From contig CM051516.1 in assembly GCA_028015205.1 (NCBI GenBank), positions 30,456,230 to 30,520,229 of the forward strand: 64,000 nucleotides of DNA, read 5' to 3'. The notes under the pieces are model-generated. The model saw only the letters and a program-made list of their open reading frames with translations. It had not been told where the DNA came from and made no database searches. Numbering within the stretch: position 1 is the first letter of the stretch; each line of letters begins with the position of its first letter. The DNA is from Mytilisepta virgata. Its lineage: Eukaryota > Mollusca > Bivalvia > Mytilida > Mytilidae. This document shows, piece after piece, positions 10,184-22,998 of this stretch. The position numbers and the translations under genes are program-made.

Positions 10184-12254
10184 CTGAGATCTCCATGAAA
10201 TTAAAGAAAATTTGTGTACCTTGGAATAAGCTTTTCTCAGTATGCACAAGATCAAAGCTTTGTATTTTTATTAGCTTGCAAGTTTTAATGTGCACTGAAT
10301 TTTGAAGAATATTTATAGCAAGTGCAGCGAGCACTATAGGAATATACGCATTTTCTACATATGGGTCATTTAGAAAAGTCTTTGTTTAATAAGAGCAGCC
10401 ATATTATGCTACATACTAAGGCTAGAAAAACTTTCGTTTGCCGGAAATGGAAGTAAATAAAGTAAGGGAAATAACTTGCTTCAAATTATGATTTTAGAGT
10501 CAGGATCATGATACCAGAAATGAGTTTCTGGAAAGGGCTATTGCTGTGTCCCCATCATTGGCCACACCAACAGCATATTAGATCTGCAAAATCTTTTTTT
10601 ATTTGACTTACCATACAGGTGACGGTGAGTTGTCTTAATGTCAGTATTAATCATGTGATATTTAAATTTGCTTTTTTGTCCTCAATCTGTGATAAAAATA
10701 ATTCAGTGATAACAAACATATTTAAAAGATTATTAAGTAAAGAATGCTTATATCATTTACAGAGTTTACCATAATAACCAGCAAAATACATGTTGCAATG
10801 TTTTCTTTTGATTTAAATTTGTTTTAAGTCTTTAATTGCTAGCCTTTATAAGAAATCTAGTTGAAAAATTATGATAGGATGATGTATAACATACTTACTG
10901 AGTTATGTCCCCTTTCTGTGAGTTTCTCTGTCATGAAGTGTATTAAATTTGTTTGCTCAAGACAAACAACTAGATTGAGAACAATTATTTCGGATAAATA
11001 CAAATATGCAGTCATTGTTTTTTTTACATGAATTATCTTAAATTTTTTTAAGTTAGATTATTAAGAAATATTTTCAAAAATTCAGTTCTTTAATATTTAA
11101 CAAGGAATTTGCCACAGATTTGTAAATTTCAAAAGTTGTTCAAATTTGGCAAATTGAAAACACATTTTGTTTTTCTAAGGATTATGTTATGTTTTTTTTA
11201 GGTAAATGTGATATAATTTTAAAGTAATTTGTTTGCATTAATCAATGTTTGGAAAAATTTGGCAAACATATAATAAAAAAAGAAGCAATTTTTCCTCCAG
11301 GTGTATTAAGATAATTTATATTTAAAACTGAGCAGAAGTATTTTGCTTGTGATTTATAGCAAAGGTAAGATCATCAGGGCTTTCAGAAACTGGATAATTA
11401 TACTGTGATAATAAGTTAACACAATCTGTACATTTATAACCAAAATTTTCAACAGATGATTTGTTTGATAATGTACAGCTGGTCATTATACTGCCCCAAA
11501 TGCTAATGTCAATTTGACAGCACTTTTTTTAATAGGTTGAAAATTACTTAATACAGTATGTTAAAATGATTCTTAAACTTTTTGTAATGTAAATTTTGTA
11601 TTTACAGGAATCATTATTACAACTTGTAAAGTATATTCAACAAAGAAACTATATATTGTTTTTACATGAATGAAACATATTACATTTTCCTTAAGAACTG
11701 CCGTAAATTATTTCCTTTCTTCAAAAATTAGCAATTTATTGACCATTTTTCAATTTAATAGTTATTACCTCCCCTGATTTCTAACCACGACCACAACTAA
11801 TGTGCAAGTTTCGTTGTCCAAAAATATAATAGAGTTGTTTATTGTTGGAATGAAAAGCATCATTTGGGCTTATTGTAATACATTCATTAGGGCAGGTAGC
11901 CTTTAAAAATCACAGGAGGTAATAAATAGTTAATTAGAAATTGGTAAATTTATATGTTGGAAGTGTTAATTATAGATCAGTAATTTCTTTTAGCATACCT
12001 ACCCTATTATCATGATGAATCTTTGTATTCAGCCTGGAGGGCTGATATAAGTCAAGGTATGATGATAGGGCATAAATACAAAGTGTTTGTACATATCAGC
12101 CTTTAAACATTTCTGTTCAAAACGTTGTTATTAAAATAATTGTCTTTGTGTGTTCTTCATATTATCAGATTCAGATGTAAACATTGAATAATGTAATGCA
12201 GGTGTTAAATTCTGTGAAGACAAAAAAACTCAAAACAGAATAAAATATAATATA
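10184..12254. other. Intergenic, no gene seen
   Basis: AT-rich sequence. The only structure I noted is a short stem near 12003-12075 (CCCTATTATCAT pairing with ATGATGATAGGG). No coding signal on either strand. Confidence 0.45.
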
Positions 12255-12371
12255 CAGTTGACTCTCGTTATCTCAAACCCTTTTATCTCAAAACTCATGA
12301 TATCTCAAACTCCTGTTATCTCAAACTAATTTTGTTGGTCCCTTCCACTTTGAGATAACGAGAGTCAACTG
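12255..12371. mobile_element. 117 bp pogo-like MITE
   Basis: Terminal inverted repeats CAGTTGACTCTCGTTATCTC at both ends (right end in reverse complement), flanked by TA (12253-12254 and 12372-12373). TA duplications and CAG...CTG ends fit pogo/Tc1-type MITEs. The inner part repeats ATCTCAAAC several times. Confidence 0.75.
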
Positions 12372-12589
12372 TATATTATATAGATATTGAATTAAACAAA
12401 TTCATTATTATTTGTCCTTTTATTTTTAACATTTCAGTGTCTTACGAAACGGCCTTGGCCATGTGGACAAAAACTATATCATTACTTTGTGTCCTTTTAT
12501 TTCTTGCATTTAAGTCACTTCTGAAACGCCTTGGATAGGTGGATTGAAACTTTATCATTACTTGGTGTCCTTTTTATTACATTTCAGTC

Positions 12590-13130
12590 TCTCAGAAACA
12601 CCTGGTCCGGATGGATTGAAACTTTGTTTATGGTATGACCTTTATATATGTTTGAATATCTTGTTCTGGTTGGAGAACTGACATTGCATTAATTAACACA
12701 TCTATTTCTAATTTTTCAAATTTCCTGCTTCAGTAGAGAACCAAAGGAAAATTCATTTGAAAATATTCTTGTTTGAAAACACTTGGACAATTGGAACTAG
12801 ACATGCAGCAATGGTCCTTAGATGGTCCTCTTTCAGAATTGTGTGTGATGATCTGGACTTTCAACCACAAATTCATTTAAAAATCTTGTCTTGAACCTCT
12901 TGGCCAGTTGAAACTAAAGTTGGCGGCAATGGTCCTTGGTTGTCCTCTTTCAAATTTTGTCCAATAATCCAGAATGTTGAATAAGATGGCCACCACAGCC
13001 AAACTTTGTTTAACACAGGTCCTTAGCCAATTTTAGGTCCTCTTTCAAAAGTATGTCTGATATCATGAAGTGCTAACCAAGGTGGCCACAACCATGACAA
13101 CAGCAGATCTTCTTTTACGATAGAATTGAA
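12590..13130 (+). repeat. Degenerate fragment of the GCTCACC-family monomer array
   Basis: Three or four decayed units with the recognisable core GCAATGGTCCTTAGATGGTC, followed by TCCTCTTTCA and GGCCACCACAGCCAAACTT. It lacks both element ends. An old, truncated copy. Confidence 0.6.
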
Positions 13131-13850
13131 ATTATTCAAATTTCAAGTCAGCAATTGCAACTATTATACAAAATGGTTCAAAGTAAACTAACATTCCCGA
13201 ATGAACAGTTTTATTTCCAGGTGTTTAACAATTGCGGATTTAACATTTGAATAATAAATGTGAAACATAACATAAACAATAATACCACTGGGCGGAGACC
13301 GAGTGAGCAACTGTTTCGCCGGGTGGGATGTTGTCAGGTAGAGTTACCATACACAAGTTACACAAACACAATTGTTTGTCCACAACAGCAAAGTGGAAAG
13401 ATGACGATTTTACGGGAATTTAAGGAAAACGCATGATGTAGCAGATATCAGATTAGGCATTGTTTTTGACTAACTAGAATAGACAGATTTTCTTCTGGGT
13501 GATCTGTAGAGAGCAGTTGCACTGAATGGAAATCCAACGTTCAAACATGTTGCAGGGTGGTCTTCAATGAAAACACTGCAGATTATGAGATCTGCTCTCA
13601 GTTTTCAGTTAACTATTTTGCTGGCACAGCGATCGGCCTAAATAAAACCATGTCAGCAGGATGTCGATGCAACTCCGTCAGCAGGTGTTTCAACTTGTCT
13701 TTCCATTTTTAGTCACATGAGATTGTTTTTGATTAACTATTACTCCATATTCTTATGTCTTATTTCCTAATAAACAGCCCGTGCAATACAATTTTCTAAT
13801 TTCAAAAATGTGCGAGTCTTCCAAGGAAGACATGTGTCGCCTGCGGAGGT
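13131..13850. other. Intergenic, slightly GC-richer patches
   Basis: Patches such as GGCGGAGACCGAGTGAGC (about 13292) and the 13500-13700 stretch are less AT-rich than their surroundings, but I find no open frame with splice sites. No function assigned. Confidence 0.35.
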
Positions 13851-14075
13851 CAATTTTTACAAAAGATATTAAAATTTTCTAAAAATGAAATATATATCCA
13901 CACCTTTGCATTAAGGTTAATGCACAGAGAAAGTTTCTTCAAATTCCTATGAGCGGTTATGGAGTAGTTGAGGATAGAAATTTTGACCCCCCATTTTTTT
14001 CAAAAATGTCAATTTTTACCCAAAAAAAAATTAAAATTTTCTAAAAATGAAATATATATGCACACCTGTGCATGA
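13850..14075 (+). repeat. Two ~180 bp tandem units
   Basis: TCAATTTTTAC and TTAAAATTTTCTAAAAATGA followed by AATATATATSCACACCT occur twice, about 180 bp apart. No element ends recognised. Confidence 0.55.
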
Positions 14076-15489
14076 GTCTGGGCACTTTGAACATCCAGCC
14101 TTTTCAATATACATTGGATATTATTTATGTTATTGGGTGAAGATCATTTCGTTACGGTGGGTGTGACTAAAAAATATGGTCAATAGAAAAAAGAACTGTT
14201 ATAGAAAAATGATATGAATGTACCAGTATACCACCAAACGCAACGATACAAATATACACACAAAGGTCTTCAACATGTGGAACCCACAGCTAGCAGCGAG
14301 CTCTGAATGGCCCGACATAAAAAAAAGTGACTCAATCCATGGTCACAGCACAGTGGCAATTAGTTTCATTGATTGTTAACTGAATATGCACCAACAATTC
14401 AAGACCATGTGGAGAGGTGTATAAAACCTGCGGTGGGGTTAAACCAATTGTATAGGATCCTATACCCACCCTCCCCCATCCCAACGAAATGATCCTGAAA
14501 ATAAATTATAGACCGACTTTCATGTAATGCCATAGCTCATGTAATGCTATGTGGTTTCAAATAGAGACTGAAATAGTAAGATCCTTTAATTTCAGATACC
14601 GATATATTGACCACGTTCTTTCCATCAACAATCTCAAATATGGAGAATTTTTAGACATCTACGTCGAATTTGACGACAATAATTAACTCAGTACTAGAAT
14701 ATAGGTTTTCGATTTCAAACTTATCAATTTTCCTTTTATGTGCAGCAATATACCAGCTTCTCCAGCATATGGTGTTTATATTCTCAATATTATATTCTGG
14801 AGCCAGTAGCCACTATTCTGCCTTCTTGGTGCCCCACCATTATCCTAGGGACAGACTTTTGAACCAAGGTTATATGAAAATATGTCTCATACGCTGCTTA
14901 AAATAGTTTTATGTAAGATATCAGATCTTATTGAGAAATATTCTGTTTCCGATAAGTTGATTATAAAAGGTAGATTTTCGTAATACCTTTAACATATACG
15001 TTTTGTACTGTTTCGACGACTGATTTTTACCGAATTCACGCTACCTGTTTATATCGCAATATACTGGAACACATTTTAGCGTAATGGAAGCCGGTGGTTT
15101 AGCGCGATGTTAAGCCTTGTTTAACCCACCATTTCCATCGGAAATCACTATACCAAATTAGGACCATTACGTTTATTTCCATTTTTCCGGTGCTTGCCTT
15201 GATTTGCCTTTTATATATGGACTACTCCCCTTTTTCTATTCCTTTTCAAAACTGCCTTGGAGTTCAGTAATTTGGTTATATAATAAATGTAATGATGCGA
15301 ACGAAGAAGTCGTACATATACTGGAACTCTGTAACGTTTGTTTAGACATAATATAATTTCTATATGGTGAAGCTCTAATCTAGGAAAGATTCGTAAGCTA
15401 AATAATACGTATGAATATTAGCCAAGGGGCAATAGTTGATATCGAGGGAACAATAAACTTACTATTCCCCGAATATGCAGTCAATACGT
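14076..15489. other. Intergenic, no gene seen
   Basis: A patch near 14260-14340 (GTCTTCAACATGTGGAACCC and following) resembles, in reverse, a mussel interspersed repeat I have seen, but I cannot place it. Open frames here are short and composition-driven. Confidence 0.35.
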
Positions 15490-15651
15490 GTTTTATTATA
15501 CCGAAACACTTTACCGGTCAATAGTTTCCAATACTAATCACCGGTCAGTATTTACCGGTGATTAGTTTTGGAAACTACTTAGCGGTAAACAAATAGTAAC
15601 TTCAGTGTCTCGATTTTTATATAGAAGAAACATACTGAGGTATAATAAAAC
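15490..15651. repeat. 162 bp inverted repeat with nested hairpin
   Basis: Outer arms GTTTTATTATACC and GGTATAATAAAAC. Inside is a strong hairpin from about 15510 to 15590, whose arms read ACCGGTCAATAGTTTCCAA and, inverted, TTGGAAACTACTTAGCGGT, with a second ACCGGT pair at the loop. It is probably a small MITE; I could not settle a target duplication. Confidence 0.6.
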
Positions 15652-17597
15652 AAAATATGTCACAACTTTTGCCCGTTTACAAAATTAGCTGGTCGAGATA
15701 AATTTTCTTACATCGAGTGTATGAGAACACAAATTCTTGGAAATACGCGAAACATATAATCTGGCCTGAACAAAAATCTCATCCCCCCCTCCCCTGAAAA
15801 ACAAATGGTCTGTTCCTGATTCATTCATTTTAATATCTCCGAATTTATTGCAGTGTGTCATACCATGAGCTTGAAAATTGATGACATATTTGTTTTGATA
15901 AAACAATCTACAATTTTAATTGAAGGCAGTTAGGTTTCTTGGATCCGGCAAGTCTTGTTACTCTTTGTAAGGTTGTGCACAGACACAGGATCCTTTGAAT
16001 TTCGTAAACTGCCGATTTTGTACTGTCCTTGTTGCATCAAAAGGTCTGACATATGAAAGAGAAGAGACACATCATTTACCCATAATATCCATATCTATCA
16101 TTCGTAATATTCCATATGTGATAAATACAATTCGGCGAAGAAAAGATACATGACTAAAGTTAAATGCATAGTCCTTTACGATTGCCAAGATCTGCTGTCA
16201 ACGTTTGCCATGAAAATATCCATCTGCTGTTCAAAACAGCAACAACATGTTGACTGGAGAAATTCAATTGATTGTATTAAAATTATTAAACAAAAGACAG
16301 GGTCCTCCGGTGGTAAAATGGTAGAAAATAGCCTAAATTTCTTTAATAAAACGTAAAATGTTACCATGGATTTTCACTATTAAAGAAATATGCTACCGTG
16401 TACCGAATTTTCAGTAACGACGTCTGAAGTATAACTTTATTCTTTTCCGATGTTGTTTTAAGGTGAAGTCATAGATTTAAATTCAACAGACACGTTGTAT
16501 ATTGTATGACCAATATGGGAAACCACCAAATATTACTAAATAGTGTCAAATGCGAAAATAATCACCTACCTGTCACATCGGAAAACATCTGGCACACCTG
16601 AGTTTACGACTGCATCGGCAGTTAATAGGGTGTGCAATTGTAGTCGAATGGCACAATATGATAGTAAACATGTGATAAGTAAATATATGGTATATTAGTA
16701 TACTTATGGTACAAATAAATGGTAATTTTTTTTATGCTAATGGGGGGGGGGGGGGCATAAGGGGCCCAAGACAGGGTCCTGTCCTCAAGCACATGAAACA
16801 CCTGTGTACATTGTCACGCTCTACTTTCACTTTCACTTTCGCCTATGGTTATACATACTTTAAAATCTCTAATGCTATCGAGGGTTTTAAACAGGAAACA
16901 TTTTTTATAAATACATCTCACATCAAAAACTCAACACGATAACATTTTGAACCGAAACGAAGCAGAAAGCATAGAAAGGACTATACTATGCGGATTTTAT
17001 CTGACCTTGAACTGCCGTTAGTTTTTCAGAAATGATTGAAAACGAAAGTAGTTGTCACTTTTGGTTATTTGTTAAGGTTAACATTGAAAACTACTGTTTA
17101 TTTCATTCGACGTTTTATGAAAGGTAAGTCTATCTAAATTTTCCTGCATAAGGATTTATTTAAAAAAAGAATTTAAATTCATTCTCAGAATTTGGAAGGT
17201 TTAAGTTTCACCCCATTTCATTCAATGGTGACTGATTTACAATTTTCAATACAACTTCTGTAAGAAAAAAAAACAAACCAAAAGTAACATTGGTGTCATA
17301 CCATGCATGATATACTATTAAATCCTTCAACATAAAACAATAAACCAACAGATCAAACAAATTTAAAAAAAAAAAAATTAAATTCAAATTTTGATTGATT
17401 TATAATCCCAACAAAGGATTGTCAGGATAAAACGAAACAAATTAAAATGAAAATTCAAACTGGCATACACATACACAACAATATTAGTGAAACATAACAT
17501 CAATTACTGATATATCAGGGCTGAAGAACTATTCAAAATACTAGTTGAGACAAAAAAAAAATATGTGTATAGGTTCCGGTTACCCTATCTACCCTTT
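15652..17597. other. Intergenic, no gene seen
   Basis: Contains a G14 run (about 16742) and chance open frames on both strands, none with credible composition or homology. No promoter or RNA gene recognised. Confidence 0.4.
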
Positions 17598-19609
17598 TTA
17601 GCTCACCTTGGCTAAAAGGCCACCTGAGTTTTTGCCATTACCATCGTCTGTCCACAATTCACATTTTCATCTTATTCTCTGAAACCACCAGTCCATATTG
17701 AACCAAACTTAGCAGGAATGTTAATTGTATGGTTCTGTAAAAGTTATGTTTTTTGTGCCGAATGGTTAATCAACATTATATGGCTACCAGGGGAAGAAAA
17801 TTCGTTCTGATTTTACTTATCTTTAAACTACCAAGCCAATTGAATTGGTTTGTTGCATGAATGATCCTTGGATGAACCTTTACAAAACGTATGTTTTTTG
17901 TGTCGATCGTAAATTCAAGATGGCCGCCACAGTCGGACTAAGTTTAACATTGGACACTGGGGAAATTTGTATAAAGGTTTTCTTGTCAGAAACTACCTAG
18001 CCAATTGAAATGATTTTATGTATGAACAAGCATTGGGTGAACCTCTACAAAAGCTATGTTTTTGTGCCAATCGGAAATTAAATATGGCTGCCACAGCCGG
18101 ACTTAGATTAACATTGGAGCCTATGGGGAATTTTGTACAAAGGTCTTCTTGTCATAAACTACCAAGCCAATTGAAATATTTTTGATTTGTTAATGATCAT
18201 TTGATAGACCACTACAAAAGATATGTTTTTTGTGGCGATTGGATATTCAACATGGCAACTAGGGGCAGATAATTCATTCTGATTGGACATATCTTTAAAG
18301 CTCTTCTTGTCAGGAACTACTGAGCCAATTGAATTGATTTGTTGCATGAATGATCCTTGGATGAACCTCTACAGAATTTATGTCGGAAATTCAAGATGGC
18401 CGTCACATTCGGACTTAGTTTAACATTGAAGCCTATGGGGAATTTTGTACAAAGGTATACTTGTCAGAAACTACCCAGCCAATTGAAATGTTTTTGATGT
18501 GTGAATGATCATTTGATAGACCACTACAAAAGGTATGTTTTTTATGCCAATTGGATATTCAGCATGGCTACCAGAGGCAGATAATTCATTCTGATTGGAC
18601 ATATCTTTAAAGCTATTCTTGTCAGAAACTACTGAGCCAATTGAATTGATTTGTTGCATGAACAAGCATTGGATGAACCTCTACAAAAAGTATATTTTTT
18701 TCTGCCAATCAGAAATTAAAGATGGCTGTCACAGCTGGACTTAGTTTAACATTGGAGCCTGTGGGGAATTTTGTACAAATGTCTTCTTGTCAGAAACAAC
18801 CAAGCCAATTGAAATGTTTTTGGTGTGTGAATGATCGTTTGATAGACCACTACATGAATGATCATTTAATAGACCACTACATGAATGATCATTTGAAAAG
18901 GTATGTTTTTTTGTGCTGATTGGATATTGAACATGGCTACCAGGGGCAGATAATTCATTCTGATTGGACATATCTTTAAAGCTATTCTCGGCAGAAACTA
19001 CTGAGCCAATTGAATTGATTTGTTGCATGAATGATCTTTGGATGAACCTCTACAAAACTTATGTTTTTGTTCTGATTGGAAAATTCAAGATGCCCCTCAC
19101 AGCTGGACTAAGTTTAACATTGGACCCTATGGTGAAATTTGTGTAAAGGTCTTCTTGTCAGAAACTACCTAGCCAATTGAAATAATTTTATGTATAAACA
19201 AGCATTGGAGGAACCTCTACAAAATCTATGTTTTTTGTGCCAATCTGAAATTCAGATGGTCGCCACCACCGAATTTGTTTTACATTGGACCCTATGGGGA
19301 AATTTGTATAAAGGTCTTCTTGTCAGAAAATACTGAGCCAATTAAAATGTTTTTGTTGCATGAAGATCCTTGGATAGATGTCTGCTACAAAAGTTATGTT
19401 TTCATGCTGAATTGGAATCCAAGCTGCCTGCCACAGCTGGACTTAGTTTAACATTTTTAACATTGGACACTGGAAGAATTCTTTATATATATTTTCTAGA
19501 AGTGCTGGATATTGTAGAACAATTCCTTACAGATCTTATCTAGAAGCACTTTGTCAGTTGTGGTCTCTTAAAATCCATGTGAGCAATTCAGGCTCCATGG
19601 AGCCTCTGG
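17598..19609 (+). mobile_element. GCTCACC-family element 1 (Helitron-like, non-autonomous)
   Basis: It starts TTAGCTCACCTTGGCTAAAA with a 5' hairpin and ends with the hairpin GCTCCATGGAGC followed by CTGG and T. The interior is an array of ~165 bp monomers that alternate between two types (TTGATTTGTTGCATGAATGA type and TTTTTGATGTGTGAATGATC type), giving a ~325 bp dimeric period. A 27 bp piece is triplicated near 18829-18899. No own protein is seen. Confidence 0.75.
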
Positions 19610-19633
19610 TTCTTTTCTCATACAACTTGTTTT

Positions 19634-20435
19634 TTATACCCCCCGCAAACAAAGTTTGGGGGGGTATATAGGAATCACCTTGTCCGTCTGTCCATCTGTC
19701 CGTCTGTCGTGCCGTCCGTCCATCTGTCTGTCGCGCCGTCTGTCCATATATCTTGTAAGTGCAACTCCTCCTAGACCGCTCAATGGATTTCAACGAAACT
19801 TTACAGAAAGGATGTACATCATCCAAAGATGTGCATGAAGAAAAATCTTTGCTTTCCGATATCACACAAGGGAGATAATTGGACTTCTATTTTTTTTGGC
19901 TTATACATTATATATGAACCTCGTAAGCGCAACTCCTCCTAGACTGCTCAATGGATTTCAATGAAACTTTACAGAAAGGAAGTACATCATCCAAAGATGT
20001 GCATGAAGAAAAATCTTTGCTTTCCGATATCACACAAGGGAGATAATTGGACTTCTATTTTTTTTGGCTTATACATTATATATGAACCTCGTAAGCGCAA
20101 CTCCTCCTAGACCGCTCAATGGATTTCAACGAAACTTTACAGAAAGGAAGTCCATCATCCAAAGATATGCATGAAGAAAAATCTTTGCTTTCCGATATCA
20201 CACAAGGGAGATAATTAGACTTCTATTTTTTTTTGCTTATACATTATATATAAACCTCGTAAGGGCAACTTCTTCTAGACCGCTCAATGGATTTCAAAGA
20301 AACTTTACAGAAAGGAAGCACATCATCCAAAGATGTGCATGAAGAAAAATCTCTGCTTTCCTATATCACACAAGGGAGATAATTGGACTTCAAAGCGGGG
20401 GTATCCTTTGTGAGCTTTGCTCACAGTACATCTAG
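19634..20435 (+). mobile_element. TATACCCCC-family element, copy 1 (Helitron-like, non-autonomous)
   Basis: The 5' hairpin (TTATACCCCCC pairing with GGGGGGTATA, with CAAAC/GTTTG inside) is followed by a GTCCGTCTGTCC leader and four monomers of exactly 168 bp (GCAACT starts at 19761, 19929, 20097, 20265). The 3' hairpin TGAGCTTTGCTCA precedes ACAGTACATCTAG and then TTTA. It lies only 24 bp after the previous element. Confidence 0.78.
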
Positions 20436-20470
20436 TTTATACTACACATATCTTCATAATATAATATTCA

Positions 20471-22998
20471 TTTTTATACGACCGCAAAATTTTTGCGGTC
20501 GTATATTGGTATGACGTTGGCGTCGTCGTCGTCGTCGTTGTCGTCTGCGTCGTCGTCCGTCGTCTGCGGCGTCGTCCGAAGACATTTGGTTTTCGCACTA
20601 TAACTTTAGTATAAGTTAATAGAAATCTATGAAATTTAAACACAAGGTTTATGACTACAAAAGGAAGGTTGGGATTGATTTTGGGAGTTTTGGTCCCAAC
20701 AGTTTAAGAATCAGGGGTCAAAAAAGGGCCCAATAAGCATTTTTCTAGGTTTTCGCACAATAACTCTAGTATAAGTAAATAGAAATCTATGAAATTTTAA
20801 CACAAGGTTTATGACCACAAAAGGAAGGTTGGGATTGTTTTTGGGAGTTTTGGTCCCAACAGTTTAGGAATTAGGGGCTAAAAAAGGGCCAAAATAAGCA
20901 TTTTTCTTGGTTTTTGCACAATAACTTTAGTATAAGTAAATAGAAATCTATGAAATTTCAACACAAGGTTTATGACCACAAAAGGAAGGTTGGGATTGAT
21001 TTTTGGAGTTTTGGTCCCAACAGTTTAGGAATTAGGGGCCAAAAGGGTCCAAAATTAAACTTTGTTTGATTTCATTGAAAATTTAACTATTGGGGTTCTT
21101 TGATATGCCGAATCTAACCGTGCATTTAGGATCTTAATTTTTGGTCCCGTTTTCAAATTGGTCTACATTAAGGTCCAAAGGGTCCAAAATTAAACTTAGT
21201 TTGATTTTAACAAAAATTGAATTCTTGGGGTTCTTTGATATGCTGAATCTAAACATGTACTTAGTTTTTTTATTATGGGCCCAGTTTTCAAGTTGGTCCA
21301 AATCGGGGTCCAAAATTAAACTTTGTTTGATTTCATCGAAAATTGAACTATTGGGGTTCTTTGATATGCCGAATCTAACCGTGCATTTAGATTCTTAATT
21401 TTTGGTCCCGTTTTCAAATTGGTCTACATTAAGGTCCAAAGGGTCCAAAATTAAACTTAGTTTGATTTTAACAAAAATTGAATTCTTTGGGTCCTTTGAT
21501 ATGCTGAATCTAAACATGTACTTAGTTTTTTTATTATGGGCCCAGTTTTCAAGTTGGTCCAAATCGGGGTCCAAAATTAAACTTTGTTTGATTTCATCGA
21601 AAATTGAACTATTGGGGTTCTTTGATATGCCGAATCTAACCGTGCATTTAGATTCTTAATTTTTGGTCCCGTTTTCAAATTGGTCTACATTAAGGTCCAA
21701 AGGGTCCAAAATTAAACTTAGTTCGATTTTAACAAAAATTGAATTCTTGGGGTTCTTTGATATGCTGAATCTAAACATGTACTTAGTTTTTTTTTATTAT
21801 GGGCCGAGTTTTCAAGTTGGTCCAAATCGGGGTCCAAAATTAAAGCTAAAAAAGGGGTAATTTTATTTTTTTTTGGGGGGGGGGGCAATTCTCCACAGCA
21901 TATTGTATTACACAAAAGCAAAAAATTGAATATAAATTCAAATCATATGACCAATTCTAAGTTCTTTATTTCAGTTATTCTGTGTCAGAAACCTATTATG
22001 TGTCAAATATTTGAAGAAATTTTCAATTGCACAGTATTGCGCAATAGCAAGAAATTGATATGTGTGCCCTGTTATCAAAACTTTATTATTAACAAATTCC
22101 ATTGGAAATTTGCCAATATAAAATGTGCTGATGAAGCTTTTTTGTTTATCTTATCTAAACTGCTTTTAATATGTATATTTAAAATTTGCCATCCATGACT
22201 ATGATGTCATTTTCTATTTTAATATGTTATGGTGTATTTAAATGGGCTGTTATGGTTGCAAAGTATAAAGAAATGGGGGGGGGGGGGGGGGGGGGGGGGG
22301 TTGAAAACAAAATTGGGGGGGGTGGGGGGTAAATGAGAAATTGGGGAGGGGGTAATTTTTTCTCATTTCGTATTTCATAAATTAAAAAGAAAATTTCAAA
22401 TTTTTTTTAGCAAAAAAAAGGGGGGGGTTACAATAAATTTTATTGTTTTTTGTTGTTTTTTTTTTGGGAGGGGGGTCAATGTGCAACTTCATAGTGTATT
22501 GCACAAAAGCTAAAAAAAGGGGTAAATTATTATTTTTTTTTTTGGGGGGGGGGGGCAATTCTCCACAGCATATTGTATTACACAAAAGCAAAAAATTGAA
22601 TATAAATTCAAATCATATGACCAATTTTAAGTTCTTTGATTTCAGTTCTGTGTCAGAAACCTATTATGTGTCAAATATTTGAAGAAATTTTCAATTACAC
22701 AGTATTGCGCAATAGCAAGAAATTGATATGTGTGCCCAATTTTAAATTTTAAATTGGTTATTTCTGATTTATATATAAAAACAAATAATACTGATATGGT
22801 TTGAATAGGTAAATTAAAAATTTTTAAGTTCTTAGACAACATTCATTCTGTGTCAGAAACCTATGCTGTGTCAAATATTTATTCACAATCCAAATTCAGT
22901 ATTGTATCAAGCTTGAATGTTGTGTTCATAATTGCCCCAACTATTCAGGGTTCGACATCTGCGGTCGTATCTAGCTGCGCCCAGCGGAGCATTTTATT
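20471..22998 (+). mobile_element. ATACGACC-family element, copy 2
   Basis: Same ends and order as 3725-5986: 5' hairpin, GTC triplets, three ~160 bp units, then three 261 bp units (21141, 21402, 21663; copy 1 has two), poly-T/poly-G tracts and the 3' hairpin GCT-g-CGC-cca-GCG-g-AGC before ATTTTATT. ATTCAT is found on both sides and may be a target duplication. It starts 35 bp after the TATACCCCC element. Confidence 0.78.
22275..22300 (+). repeat. G26 homopolymer with further G runs (quadruplex-prone)
   Basis: Twenty-six consecutive G, followed within 25 bp by G8, G6 and more G runs. The matching place in copy 1 (about 5252) has only about eight G, so the tract has expanded in this copy, or the assembly is uncertain here. 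Confidence 0.7.

Noticed and set aside
14670..14906. 78-codon plus-strand frame with hydrophobic stretch
   Set aside because: Its ATG-initiated hydrophobic segment lacks homology and splice context; AT-rich DNA often gives such Phe/Ile/Leu frames.
18159..19028. Series of similar minus-strand frames (MQQINSIGSVV...)
   Set aside because: They recur because the GCTCACC monomers repeat; no family homology and stops at unit borders.
19554..19865. 103-codon minus-strand frame with TDGRTARQTDRWTDGQ repeats
   Set aside because: Produced by the GTCCGTCTGTCC leader repeats of the TATACCCCC element read on the opposite strand.
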